Assembly (NCBI GenBank): GCA_025266875.1
Contig: JALLLT010000001.1
Span: 1,426,001-1,490,000, forward strand
DNA length: 64,000 nucleotides
DNA from: Fennellomyces sp. T-0311
Taxonomy: Eukaryota > Mucoromycota > Mucoromycetes > Mucorales > Lichtheimiaceae
Direction: 5' to 3'
The translations under genes were made by a program, and so were the position numbers. The stretch's first letter is position 1; each line of letters starts with the position of its first letter. Of this stretch, positions 40,067 to 52,050 are shown in pieces. The notes below the pieces were generated by a model, which saw only the letters and a list, made by a program, of their open reading frames with translations, did no database searches and was not told the origin of the DNA.

Positions 40067-40357
40067 CTAATTTTCACATAAGAACAGTGCAAAGCTGGTC
40101 CATCATCAGTATACCATTCCGAAAAGCATTTGTGTCAAGGTCCATTGCTTCTGTGTCGCTGCTCGATGAAACATCGTCTACTAAATGAAGATAGTGAACA
40201 GGCAGGACAATATGAGTTAATAAAAGCGACAAAGTCTCCAACCTTCCATTGAGCGAAGGCGCTTATTTGCTGTAGTCGTATTTCGTATACATTCCACAAT
40301 TCGCTTTTTACTTCTTCGGGCTATCAGTTCAATTAATTCTTCTATACTACTTCTCAT
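34970..40357 (-). CDS. Giant multi-exon protein with 14 tandem C2H2-like zinc-finger modules
   Basis: About 30 exons and about 1,140 residues. Exon 1 (40357-40243) is basic (ARRSKKRIVECIR); exon 2 (40180-40115) is Ser/Asp-rich. Finger exons then alternate with linker exons. Finger exons lie at 40066-39899, 39661-39494, 39257-39090, 38850-38683, 38456-38286, 38073-37906, 37708-37544, 37359-37198, 37029-36868, 36668-36510, 36317-36156, 35964-35803, 35627-35463 and 35256-35095. Each encodes (Y/F)YCPYxGC-x12-HIRxxH, usually followed by a Phe/Pro segment, a KTPKGD-like turn and a final DG or SG. The linkers read E-x-C-(R/K)-(N/D)-x-(I/L)-x3-(E/D)-S-I-I-x-E. All boundaries checked are phase 1. The last exon (35031-34970) is a linker-like end with TGA. 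Nucleic-acid binding is inferred from the fingers. The family is not recognised, and the start is uncertain: more coding sequence may lie upstream of 40357. Confidence 0.85.
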
Positions 40358-42580
40358 AAATAAGATGGTTTCCTACCACGATAGTGTGTTTCAGAATTGG
40401 CGCGAGATGTTCGACAAGTGTTAATATCGCTTGACACGGCTCTTATCAACCTTCCTGAACGCGTACGTATGCCTCGCGCCTCGTTTGCAGGTGCTGTCAA
40501 AACAGGCGACGATTCGTGCGAGATCACGTTCTTCATTGCGACTACTCATGGTCATTTGTTGCTTAGCTACAATCAATCACCTTCCAGGGAATGACAGACC
40601 TGAATCTGGGGGTTGGTGTCAAAAATAAGAGAGTGCTTGCTCAAGGTTCCAGACAGTCCCAATCAGTAGAAATAAGGAGGGGGAACATGAAACATGTTAC
40701 ATGTATCTTGCCTAGCCGTATAGTATACTGCGTATGTTTATTGACAAAGCTATGACATCCACTGGCTAATTTCTTGCTACTCTCTCTGTAGCTTGCGCTG
40801 TTCAAAGAAAGGACACAAACTCGTGTAGGCATCAAGCGTCCGACTCTTTTGCAGGACTTGCACCAAGCTAAAAAAAAAAAAGCATACGTTTCTTTGGTTT
40901 TAAGCTTTGCTGTGGACCGAAGCTGGGTACCCATCAATAGCGTTACAATGCTGCTACGCAGCTACTGTTGAAGCGAAGAAGGTCCTGCTGTAAGAGAATG
41001 ATTCGAGGCGACAGCATTGATATATTGAAAATACACAGGACATTGCCATCTGGGGCGATTCTGGCCATGTACTTAGCTCTCTTGGTCGCTTTGTGCTGTG
41101 ATAGTGAAAGGCTCATGATGCTTGCGGAAGCTGTGGTATGTAAGGATTGCCATATTACCATGAATGGACTGTCGCTAAAGCTGGGGGAGGTCAGAGTGAG
41201 GGAAAAGCGAAGCAAATAGATACTAAAGTTGAGTAGAAACGCGGCGGTAGGGAAAAAGCGGGGGATCACTGTACTGGCCTCAAGTCAAATTTAACCGTAC
41301 ATTGACATGTATGGAAACGAGGAGGTGAAGACCCTCAAGGCCAAAAACAATAAGTGATAGCTATTTCTTTGCAATATGCGTGTATACCAAATAATGGAAT
41401 TTATTATCATTAAAGAATATGTATCTGTTCTAAAAAAGGTACACTTGAGAATCAATCCAAACGGAAGTATATACCATAGAATGAACCTGCAGCTCAATGA
41501 AATAGGCATTATCAGCAAGTTGACGAGCAGTAGAAACATAATTCCGTCAAAATACCTGTGCTTTGCTTCGCGGCATTTGAACTTGTTTTTTGCATATGGT
41601 GCGTACCCGAGCCAAACTTTTAACCATCGTGACGATATGCACACGTAAAAGTGAAACATCATTCAATACTGCTCCCGGCTAAAAGAATCCTGCAACTACC
41701 GACCCCTGACGATATAGTGCGGTGTCCTGAGACTGTTTGATTTGTCATCTTGGGTACACAATTACATGGTGGGCAACAAACCTAGGCATATGCAATTCCA
41801 TTATTTTCCAATTTGACAACCAGTGAAGAAAAAATTGTTTACAAAACAACTCCTCACATTAATTGAATTGCGCTGCTCCTTGCCATATTAGATACCGAGC
41901 TCAATATTAGATTCTGCGCAGCACTGTGAAGGAAAACTGACAATACGAGCCACGATGCCGGGCCAGAACCACTTTCGTTGTGTCACTGCGACAGTTCCTC
42001 GGAAGTGTTTGTAGATTTCATTGTCCGAGATCGGATCATCCTTGTCATCTGATATTCGAAAACAACAGCAGTTACCAGGAAAATGATCACCTGTTTACTT
42101 CGGTTAAATTTTTTTTTTTCGTCGGTTAAATGCAAAAGATATTCCGATCGGTGGCACGAGCGCAAAGTTCGACTAGACGACAAAGAAACAAAACGAACTG
42201 CATCGAATGAATTTGACCGTGTATCGGAAACCCATATCAAAACGATAAATAGTAATTGCTTTTTTATTGTCGTAGTATCAGAAATCAATACATTGGATAA
42301 GAAGCAAGACGTGGACAAATTATTATGCAAAAAATTGACACATGAAGAATTTCATGTAACCTTGTACAAACGCTTAGTATTAAAAAAGCTTAATTTTTTT
42401 TTTGTGACTATAGGCAGATCGACGGTTGTGGTGACGCTTGTACCGGAGCAAGATTTTGCCATGACGGATGATTTCGTGTGCATTGAACGATATATAAAGC
42501 TGAAACAAATCGAGTTCTTGATGAATCAATAGTTACTCGAATCAACTATATCTTTTATCTTTATCTCACTATCAAAAACC
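40358..42580. other. Intergenic, several weak ORFs
   Basis: Upstream of the zinc-finger gene a minus-strand frame (40354-40536) could be a 5' coding exon, but no good splice to exon 1 was found. Other frames (40943-41269 -, 41291-41662 -, 42083-42532 +) are hydrophobic or T-rich translations without motifs, and I do not support them. The last 50 bases are the pyrimidine-rich leader of the small membrane-protein gene. Confidence 0.4.
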
Positions 42581-43106
42581 ATGGACAAGGATCTTTCTCT
42601 TTTTGTTGCTGACAGCAATGTCCGTTTGACCTGGATTGCTTTCTTCACCCAATGGGTCCTTTTGGGTTTCGTCTACCTTTTGCGCCATGGTGTTGGTGAT
42701 GCTGAGAAGACTGCCGCTGCCGCTGAGGATCCGGAAACCGCAGCCAAGAAATCTGCCCTGTGGAAAGGGTCTGACGCATTTGCTAACCGCGTGGCAAGCG
42801 CTTATTCCGTTTTGAAAGAAAATACCAACCTTTTGCTCGCGGTCTTGATCCTCAATACCTTTGGTAATGCTTCTACCCGCGCAGTTATGATCATTACTTG
42901 GATGTAAGTCAATTCTTTTTAACACCACCAGTTTGTAAATAACCAATAACTGATCTTTATACCTTACTAGCTACTTTGCATTCACTGTTGTCTTTGCCGC
43001 TAGCGAGCTCTTTTATTCCAACCGTTTCATCCGCCTCGGCTACAGCACCATCTTCTATGGTCTCACTCTTGCCATTGGCGGTCTTGCTTTCGCTCAAGGC
43101 TGGTAA
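42581..43106 (+). CDS. Small four-helix membrane protein, possibly MAPEG-like
   Basis: Two exons, 42581-42903 and 42971-43106, give 152 residues. The start has a good context (AAAAACCATGGAC). Hydrophobic helices are at about residues 16-35 (LTWIAFFTQWVLLGFVYLL), 80-95 (NLLLAVLILNTFG), 101-122 (AVMIITWI joined to YFAFTVVFAASEL) and 130-150. Between helices 1 and 2 lies a hydrophilic loop rich in Ala, Glu and Lys. The stretch NRVASAYSVLKEN before helix 2 resembles the R-x3-A-x5-E pattern of MAPEG proteins (glutathione and eicosanoid enzymes of ER membranes), as does the overall size and topology. The match is partial, so the enzymatic role is only a possibility. AATAAA at 43252 is a likely polyadenylation signal. 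Confidence 0.8.
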
Positions 43107-44601
43107 TTGTTATTTTTACTTCGTTCAACAACCCCTTCCTTTCCTTGTGTATAATTGACCTTCCCCCTCCTCCTTCTTGTAATTGTCCATCCAAATACTT
43201 TTATTATATTGTCTACTCTTATTATTCGAAGATATATCTTTTTCTTTCCACAATAAACTTTTCTCCAGAAAAAAGTTGTAGTCTCACAGTGCGTTACGCA
43301 ACCTTGCCTTAGTGTCAGACACGGGCACCCAAAACCTTATATGGTTGTTCATGCAGCCATGTGGCAAACTGTAAAAGGCCCGAAGGTTTACGCTGTGCAG
43401 TGCCACATCCTTTGATTGCGGATAAACAATTTTATTCCACATGATACCATATATTTCTACGCTGACAAACAAGTAGTCAGTCAACGATTGTACGTTATTG
43501 TGCGCCAGTCATTTGAGTGATGGTTGGGATAATTCTCTTTTGCTTCGATTATGATTTTATCATGTAACTGATGTGCTTAGGCTGAATATATTATTATCAT
43601 CTGATAGCCATTTTACTTGGTGGCAGAAATAACATACCTTGACAATCGGGATATGTTGTACGTGACAAACCTTGAGCAAAAGAGGGGTTATACATAAAAC
43701 AAATAACAGCTGGTCTATTACCTCTCAAAAATAAATTATAACTTTTGAACTAAAACAAATAACAAGCACTTGAAGGATTCACTGCGGTAAGTAGTTAACA
43801 AACAAGCGATACCGTTATATGCATTTAAAAGCACACAGAGTATACTCCAAATTACTGCTTTATGCACCTGATCGTGGACCGTTCCTGTTGGTTTTGCCAG
43901 GGGTCATGCCCAACTATTGCGCTCATTCAAATTCATGTGTCAATAATCCTGCGTCGTGCACGGAGCGAGAATAATAAAAGGTGACGCGTGAAATTGTTTG
44001 TATCCACGGAGAGCCGCTATCATTTTAATAGACAGGATAGTCATCGGGTTCGGCTATGAAACTGTTCAGGGAGCGAAGGATATCCCCATAGTCGATACGT
44101 TCTCTTGCACGAGAAAGTTGAAGGGACACGGAGTATGTAATGCCGAAAAACCTAAAATGGGGTGTTCGGGCTTACCGTTGCCATGAAAAATAATCATCCA
44201 CTTGACAACAAAAGAAACCGAGGCAACAGCGCAAACCATGAGACACAACGGTGACCAACCCAAATGACAAGTGAAAAGATAATATTACACAAACAAGACC
44301 ATGCAAACGTGTGTCTAGCCTGAAATTTTACCAAGAAAGGTATTTCTTTTGGCAAGAGTGCATGGACCAGCGGTGATATGCGACGTAATCGCGTTACAAT
44401 GGAAATAAAGTTTATCCTGCGGCCGAAGACAGCCTTTTGGAGTTCCTGACCTTTTTAAACTCGTTTGAAATGGAAGAGAAGGTGTCAACTCGGCAAACGG
44501 CAAACGACTCCGAAACACAACCCAGCATGGTATTGTTTAACATGGTTTTTCTTAAAAAAGATAGTTTGAACTAATGTTCATTGGGCGACGCTTTTCAGAC
44601 A
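43107..44601. other. Intergenic, no gene seen
   Basis: About 1.5 kb between two + strand genes. After the polyadenylation-like site at 43252 nothing coding or repetitive is evident. Confidence 0.5.
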
Positions 44602-47600
44602 ATGTCAATCGATAAAGGTAATGCAATGGCTCAATTGCGATATATAAAAAAAAAGCACTACTTAAATTGCAAGAAACAGATTCCGCTGACAACTTGGCAT
44701 GCCAAGATGCCAACAGCTGCCAAGTAGCACAAAGTCAAAGGGATCTACATAAGGATGACAATGGCCACATGTTTAAACCGGCTCCCTTACGCAGAACTTA
44801 CAGCGAAATGTCAATCGAATGCGCCGAACCTGCGAACACGTACAAGTACGTTGCACAGCAGATCCTCTTTCCCCGCTTACTAACAAGCATGTGGTCACAT
44901 TTTAGAAACTCAATTACTCTGCCCGATAAAATAGACGACGAGGAGGAAGAGGAGGAAGAGGTGGAGTTTTCCACCACAGCACGGGTTCAGCAATTGTTCC
45001 ATCTACCATCAGACGAACGGCTCGTCGCAGGTAATATGTTTTGTATAATCATTGATGATGCCTTGGCTGATGGAATGGAGTATTAGAGTATCCTTGTTAC
45101 TTGCTGAGGCTCGTTACATTGCCCGGATGGCTTTATGTTACCAACCGCGGGCTTTGCTTCTACGCCTCGTTGCCAGGAAAAAAGGTAATAACAAACGGTT
45201 TTGCTTGGTTGCATTACTAATGAAACTGTTTTTAGGGCGATGTTCAAAAAGAGGGCTATTTATACAGAAAGGCACATCGTACATCGCCGTTGTCGCAACG
45301 CAGCTATTTTCAGATAAAGAATTATGTCTTGTCGTGGTACAACTCGGCTGAAGACAAGTACCTTCCCATCGATAGTATCGATCTAAAGCAAGCGATCGAT
45401 ATTCAAGATTCGACCACTCGAAAGTTTGGCTTTCGGATCGTGAGTGAGAAACGATCATGGTCGTTTGCTGCTGATTCTGAAGTCTCTCAAAAAGAATGGT
45501 TCGTGTGTTTTTCTTATGTATCAGTTGATGTATCACTTATACGGCTTAGGATGGATGAATTGCGACGTGCAACATTTATGGCCAGGAACGCCGGAAGCAG
45601 CGTTCGAATCGTACTACCTTTTCCCAGAATAACCAACATTAACCGAATTGCGGCATTCAAGTTTGCCGAATACATACATGTCAAGCTGGGCGATATCAGC
45701 GAAGCTGAGAATCTCGATGATGCAGTTAGTCTCGATATCTTCAAGTGTAGACATCTTCTCATCAAGCAGTTTTTAGTACAACTTCGCATTTTTCCCTGAT
45801 ATCGAAACGGCGTATCAAAAGATCAAGGGCTTGTGGAATCAAGAAACTCGTGAGCCGGGCGTCAAACGAGAATCTACGTTAGACAGCCAAGTGACGGATA
45901 CCAATCCCTTTCCAAGTTTAGACAATGTGTTCAGTAACGCCTCTGGCATGTCAGCTCTTTTCATCGGCGCACTTACCAACACCACTTCACTTTTATCGAG
46001 TAACGGAAAAAACAAACAGCAGCGTGCCGAAAATTCGGAAGCTATCCATGATCAGGATGTGGAGGGATCAAGTCGACGTTCAACCTTTAGCTCAGCGACC
46101 GATGATGACCAGGCATCGGAAAAACGACAGCAGCGAAACTCGTGGTCCTTTGGCTGGCTCTCATCGCAACCTCCGCCATCTCCAGTACCTGATTCCCCGC
46201 AACTAAACCTTCCTACTACGCACAGCGACTCCATCTTGCCACAGAAAGGTTCGCAATCTTATGCTCGTAATTTAATCCCCTGCTCAATCAATTCTTTAAA
46301 AGAGATTATCGAAGTAGAACCGAAGAAAAAAGGTCGTTTCAGAAGTTCGTCTACTGCGTCAATCAAACAATTGGCACGTAATACGCTGGGATTATCGATT
46401 GCACCCACGCCTAGCAAAGAACAAGGACCGATATCACCTCAGGAAAGCACTAACGGTCATTTGTCGCCCACACAATCGTCCACCATCAAGACACGGCATT
46501 TTCGATCAAGTAGTTTTGGCGGGACATTAAAGAAGCATATTCGAAACCCACCAACCGCCGATGACAACATCTTGACAGGTGGTACAAAGCAGGCACAGCT
46601 ACAGTCGTCTTGGATTACTCCAGATTATCGTGACATGCTCGAGCAAGCGGCAGTGGTGCACAAAACTTCGCAAGGCGCGAATATCGATATATCCCAACAA
46701 AAGCTTGCCAACGAAAAGTTACACAAGATATTTCCCATGCTGGGTGATGCAGAAGCTGTCGTTGGAGGTAAGTGTAACCCGTTATAGCTGTGATAAAAAC
46801 ATTAATTGTGCTTATCAGTATTCAACTCGGCGCTGTGGAAAACACTCCCTTATTATGGACGTCTCTTCTGTACAACGAATTATATATGCTTCTATTCGAA
46901 AGTGTTGGCAGGAAAACAAAAGGTACTGCACTTAAGCTTATTAAGTAGTGTCAAGCTTCTGATTTTAAAGGTTTTAGTTGGTTGTGCCATTATCCGATAT
47001 CACGTCCGTCCGCAGATTGAAAAGTCGAGGATACTATATCATCCATAGCATCGGCTTTGTTGCCAAGGATATGAATGATGAAGTGAGTATTTTAAACATT
47101 TCGTATGATGAATTTGTACTTAATGTGCGCAGATCTATCTCGAATTTTCTGCGCTCGACATTCGAGACTCGTGTTACGCGTTACTGTATATCTTGACCAA
47201 TGGCAATAATACCAACAGGAGCTTGTGAGTATTTTTTTTCACCGCAAACGAATGCTTGTGCTAAATATTGCAACAGGGAATCCTTTGGTCGTCCTCCGTC
47301 GATCAAGATGAGTGATATCCTTGCCACCTCAATGGAACACGTGATGCCGCCCATCGAGTACAGTAAGTATATCTGTTCGTATTTATTTCTTATTGTAATA
47401 ACGTTAATGTAGGCGGACCGCCGTTACTGTCAACCTCCCTGCGACAGGAATCGTTCCACCAACCCATGCCACCAAAAAATAATATGCACATCACATGTCT
47501 GACTATTGGATCAAGAGGGGACGTGCAGCCGTATATTGCCTTGTGTAAGCAGTTGCAGAAGGATGGCCATCGCTGTCGTATAGCTTCTCATAGCGAATAT

Positions 47601-49029
47601 CGAAGCTGGGTGGAAGATGAACACGGTCTGGAGTTTTATTCCATCGGCGGTGATCCAGGAGAACTGATGGTACGTCATACATATTCATCGTTATTCATAA
47701 GAGGATTACTCAATATAGCAATATATAGAAATTGTGCATTGACAACGGTTTTCTTTCATACTCGTTTGTAAAAGATGGCTCAAAGTTCGTAAGTAATTTT
47801 TAGATGGCATTTGTCGACAAATGCTCTAATATGTACTGGTTTATAGTTCTATACCTGGTTTGAAAAGCTATTAGAAACCGCATGGGAAGCATGTCAAGGC
47901 ACAGATTTGCTCATTGAAAGTCCCAGTGCCATGGTTGGCATCCATATGGCTGAAAAACTTGGTACACTCCATCTATACGTTTTCTTTTTTCGATACGACT
48001 TTGGACTAAAACGGATACGTTTTTTTAGAAATACCCTACTTTCGATCAATGCCGTTCCCATGGACGCGCACGACACGATTCCCGCATCCATTCGCGATGC
48101 AAAACTATACATCTGGACGGCTCTTGTACAACGATATGACATATGTGATGATTGATATTGCATTGTGGACCGGTACTTCAAAAGCAATCAATCGATTCCG
48201 ACGAAAAGTGTTGAATTTGCCATCGACAACGAGAGAAAAACTCGAATTATGGCGCGTTCCACACATTTACTCGTTCAGTTCTTCTGTTTTACCACCACCC
48301 AAGGATTGGCCAGACTACGTTCATTGTACCGGATATTGGTTCTTGGATAACCCGGATACCAAATGGAAGCCAAGTGATGAGCTATTGCAATTCCTTGGCA
48401 ACAAAGCCGATACCAGACCGATCGTATACATTGGATTCGGATCGATTATTGTCCCTGACCCCAAAGCAATGAGTAGTGTGATTGTCGAGGCTGTCAAATT
48501 GGCAAACGTGCGTGCGATTGTATGCAAAGGCTGGTCCTCGCGCAATGTGAATCAACCGCAGGAGGGTGACAAGGAAAACAAAAATGCAACGGACATCTTG
48601 CAGGGCCACCCTCATATCCTCAATCTGGACTCTGTGCCGCATGATTGGCTTTTCCCGCAAATTCAAGGTGTTGTTCATCATGGTGGAGCGGGTACCACAG
48701 CAGCAGGTCTGAGAGCTGGATTGCCCACGGTCATCAAACCGTTCTTTGGCGATCAACGGTTCTGGGGCCAACGGATCGAGGAACTGGGCGTTGGCGTATG
48801 TATACCCAAATTGGCAGTGGATCGACTGTGCGATGCACTGGTGGATATCACGCAGAATTCCATCACGATCAGCAAGGCCAAATCAATAGGAGAGACTATC
48901 CGGCAGGTGAGAGCGAGCTATATATTGTTTAAAAGGTGTGTTGTACTAATATTGTTACAGGAAAATGGAACAAAGCAGGCTGTTGAATGCATTTACCGCG
49001 ATATGTATCTGGCAAAACGAGGACAATAA
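44602..49029 (+). CDS. ATG26: Sterol 3-beta-glucosyltransferase (Atg26/UGT51 type)
   Basis: This transfers glucose from UDP-glucose to membrane sterols; in some yeasts it is needed for pexophagy. Domain order: a GRAM half ([41 protein letters not shown]), a PH domain ([20 protein letters not shown] to [13 protein letters not shown]), a long Ser-rich spacer, a second GRAM ([39 protein letters not shown]), then the glycosyltransferase: [61 protein letters not shown] sequence, [12 protein letters not shown] and the donor-site signature [15 protein letters not shown] with [10 protein letters not shown]. It ends at TAA 49029 and is cut by about 16 short introns. The first coding exon is only 16 nt (44602-44617), joined over 44618-44679; the alternative is a non-ATG start. 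The full length is roughly 1,150-1,200 residues. Confidence 0.95.
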
Positions 49030-49098
49030 AACTTTTTGTGGAAAGGGAGTTTTTGTGAAAGGGATAAGGGTATACAACAACAACCTCCTTTTTTGGAT

Positions 49099-51539
49099 CT
49101 ATAGTGCGTCCTGTGCTTGGTCGTCTTGTTCGTCCTTTTCAAAAAACCAATCCACTTGTTGGATGATGGCCTCCACCACCTTGCTTTGAAGGTCCGTTTG
49201 CATGATGCCGCTTAAATCATCTGCAGGAGGACGTAATAAGCCTACGGAGAATATTAAGGCAAGGTTCGAGGCTTCCATCTTGTTGATTTCGCTGTGGTCC
49301 GCCACGCGGTTCAAATGTCGCATCAAGTATTCCAATACGGTAAAATTGGTCTTGGGGAGGACGTGGATCGTTGCTTTGATCCTGTACATGCGATCATCGT
49401 ACTCCGGTTCCCCTAACATAGAACAGTCAACGAGGGGTGCGGTTGTTCGATGTGACGCAAAAACTTACTCGCGGCATCGATGAACCAGTCATAGTACTCA
49501 AAGGTCAACAGTGGGTTTTTGAGTTCGCGGAAGTAGAGTTTCAGTAATCCAGTTACTGCGTTGATATCCGCATCAACAAACGATACAGGCTCGTCGCAGT
49601 TAAATGCAGTTCGGTACCGTTGGATGCTGGATGCAGGACCAGACAGTCGATAAATACCAACCGAGGTGAGTCCTAAACAATAAGGCTCAATGATTTCGTG
49701 ATACACAAACGTGCGTGAGTTTTTCTCGCTCTCTCTTTACCTCTTGATTCCACTTCTTCGATACACATGCGAACAACACGCGGAATGCCTCCATCCTTTG
49801 CCATGGTCAAATATCCACCAAACATTTCGTTTCCCAAAGGATGTTGCACTGCACTTCCAGCAATAGGTTGCGGCGGTAACTTGTCTGTGGTGCGACCAGG
49901 CTTTCCAAACCAATTACCGATCTTTTTGGGCTTTCCCTTGTCATCTGTCTCTGACTTGTGCCGGGTTCGCCAATCCCGATCATCTGTGTCTGTTTTTTTT
50001 TCGCAAACAATAAGCTCCAATGTCCTTCAAATCATTCTTGCCGAGTTTTACCTTTGGCAGACTTTCTCGACATTTTGCGATTCACTTTCATTTGTGCCGA
50101 GTCCGAGGTCAACTTTCGCAATAATCGTAATATATCTACCCATAAAACATGAATGGTCCATGCTGGCTGTCACTTATGCAGCACTCACCACTGTCCTACA
50201 AACAAATAGAAAACTATAAAAACTCGTGTTTTGTGTTTTCATATGGCTAAATTTACCTCGTTTTGTCCTTCCTTTCGTGCAATAAGTTCGCGCATGATGG
50301 CATCAAGCCACGCAGAAAGTTCCTTTTCATTTGCAGTTTGGATGTAAATTGTCACTTTTCTTGGCGTGTTAATGAGAAACGAGTGTTTTCGCTTTGTATC
50401 GCCTTTTCCAGCAGGCTCAATCCGACAGTCGTCCAGATCAAAACTTCCTATGGGTGTCAGGGGTTTACCGTATTTCTAGCAAGTAAAAGTTAGATTTCGA
50501 GGAGACTCATCATAACCTTATGCTGCTACCTTTGTCTTGGAGTAGCTGTCTTTGTAAAACAAGAGGAACCCTTTGGAAAGTACGCCATAGTACACCTTCC
50601 AAGAACTAAGTTTTCCACCTCCATCCTCCTTTTCCGCAACCATCTTCATCTGAATAAAGCCTTGTTGGCGGATCCATTCTGGCTGAAGCTGGTCTAATTG
50701 CTGGCCATGCTTTTGTTTAGCTTTTAGGCGATCCCTCGCCTCCTTTCATATTAACTCACCAACTGTTTCAATTCAAATGGATTTAACCTTTGAAGACCAT
50801 TCTCCAAGTGATCCTCCGGCTCCTCGTCCCGTGAAGAAGTTAATGATATATTCTGCAATTGCGTACCAAGTCCCTCGATATCCGGCTTATCCCATCGTGA
50901 CTCGCCAGTATGTTCGTTAAAGTAATAGATAGCACCTTGGTCGTCTATTATCATGGCTATCAGAAAATTCCGTGCGTGTATGTGTGCGTGTTGCTATGCT
51001 GACCGTATGCATGTTGCCACCCCTCGGGTAACGCTCCGAGCGTGTTTTCCTCGATGGTATCGTCCACAAGCGGCTTATGGTCCACACTAGGCCGCGGGGG
51101 AAGTTGCGGTTGTGGCGGTTCGACAGATGACGATTCAACTCGTTGCTCATTGCCTAAGAAAGCTGGTCTACTTTTTGTGCACAGCAATTCCAAAAAACAC
51201 TCTTACCTGGAGCATCTTTTTCGAGTCGAATGCGATTGGCAGGAAAGAATCCAATTTCATCGTCAAGTTCGCCTGCCGATCAAATAATGCGTTATACTCC
51301 AATTCTCAATACGATTGCTGTGGCATGCTTACCTTCCCACCTATTCAAAAAAAAAAAAAGGATTCAGTAAAAAAAAAAGGCTTGCATATAACGAGTATCG
51401 TTTTTGCAGGAAAAATAGTGCAACCTTACCAGTCGTCATTGTGCTTTTCGAGCAGCTTTATTCTGTCGCCTTGCTTGAAGGATAATTCGAATTCGCCCTC
51501 GGCCGCATAATCCCAGACGGCAATGAGGTACTGGACCAT
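49099..51539 (-). CDS. SH3-WW-PH-RhoGAP protein (Rho GTPase-activating protein)
   Basis: Domains from the N-terminus: SH3 (MVQYLIAVWDYAAEGEFELS, LLEKHNDDW then WEGELDDEIGFFPANRI), a Pro-rich linker, a WW domain (LPEGWQHAY, then IDDQGAIYYFNEHTGESRWD), a PH domain split over exons (WIRQQGFIQMKM, SSWKVYYGVLSKGFLLFYKD, HSFLINTPRKVTIYIQTANE), a basic linker (GNWFGKPGRTTDKLPP) and RhoGAP with the arginine finger in VGIYRLSG, followed by LLKLYFRELKNPLLTF and NLALIFSVGLLRPP. It ends at 49099. The GAP should switch off a Rho-family GTPase at polarity sites, with SH3/WW/PH giving targeting. An 8-nt micro-exon (51333-51340) supplies the second Trp of the SH3 WW pair. The gene lies divergent to RAX2, 511 bp between start codons. 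Confidence 0.93.
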
Positions 51540-52050
51540 GCTTAAGCAGAGCGTAAAAAGTTACAAAGGGAACACTATTGAAAGGGCAAAGCGAGTGTGT
51601 ATGTTTCCAAGAGCGCCTTTCAATTTGCTGGTGTAACCAAGGTCGTAGCTTTGAGAGGTTCCCCTAACATCATCCCGTTGACTGAAACCATCTCCCCCAA
51701 GAAAACCTTGGTCTCCTAAAGTTCATCACTTCCCCTTTCAAAAAAGCAATTGCTACATATTTTGCTCTTTCTCTCTTCTTACTGTGCTTTCTGTTGGAGT
51801 CGGTGTTCGGTAAGTGTGCTCCGCCTTTCATGTTACGCACACAATTGCTGCACAAGTTTTTTTTTATTAGACCGTTCACCGTCTCGTCTCTCTTTTTTTT
51901 CGTTTGTTTTCGGGTTTACTGTTTATAGACGTTGCGCACCGTACAATAAACACCACACGCTTGCAGAAGCCTTCAGCAACAAAAAACACAAACAACCATC
52001 ATCTCGTTGACGAAAACCACCTTCCACCATCAGGGGCTCTCACCAACGCC
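51540..52050. promoter_or_regulatory. Divergent promoter region, RhoGAP / RAX2
   Basis: The 511 bp between start codons contain pyrimidine-rich runs (for example CTCTTTTTTTTCG near 51890) typical of fungal leaders. The RAX2 frame is open upstream to 51904, but the signal peptide begins at ATG 52051. No clear TATA box was seen. Confidence 0.5.

Noticed and set aside
40354..40536. An upstream frame as the true N-terminal exon of the finger gene
   Set aside because: Joining it to the ARRSKK exon would need a 35-nt intron, shorter than any other seen here. It is left as a possibility only.
41291..41662. A minus-strand hydrophobic frame of 123 codons
   Set aside because: AT-rich DNA easily gives Phe/Leu/Ile/Tyr-rich frames. 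There is no topology pattern, motif or supporting neighbour.
42083..42532. A + strand frame of 149 codons just upstream of the small membrane-protein gene
   Set aside because: Poly-T runs give Phe strings, there is no recognisable domain, and it occupies the promoter of the next gene.
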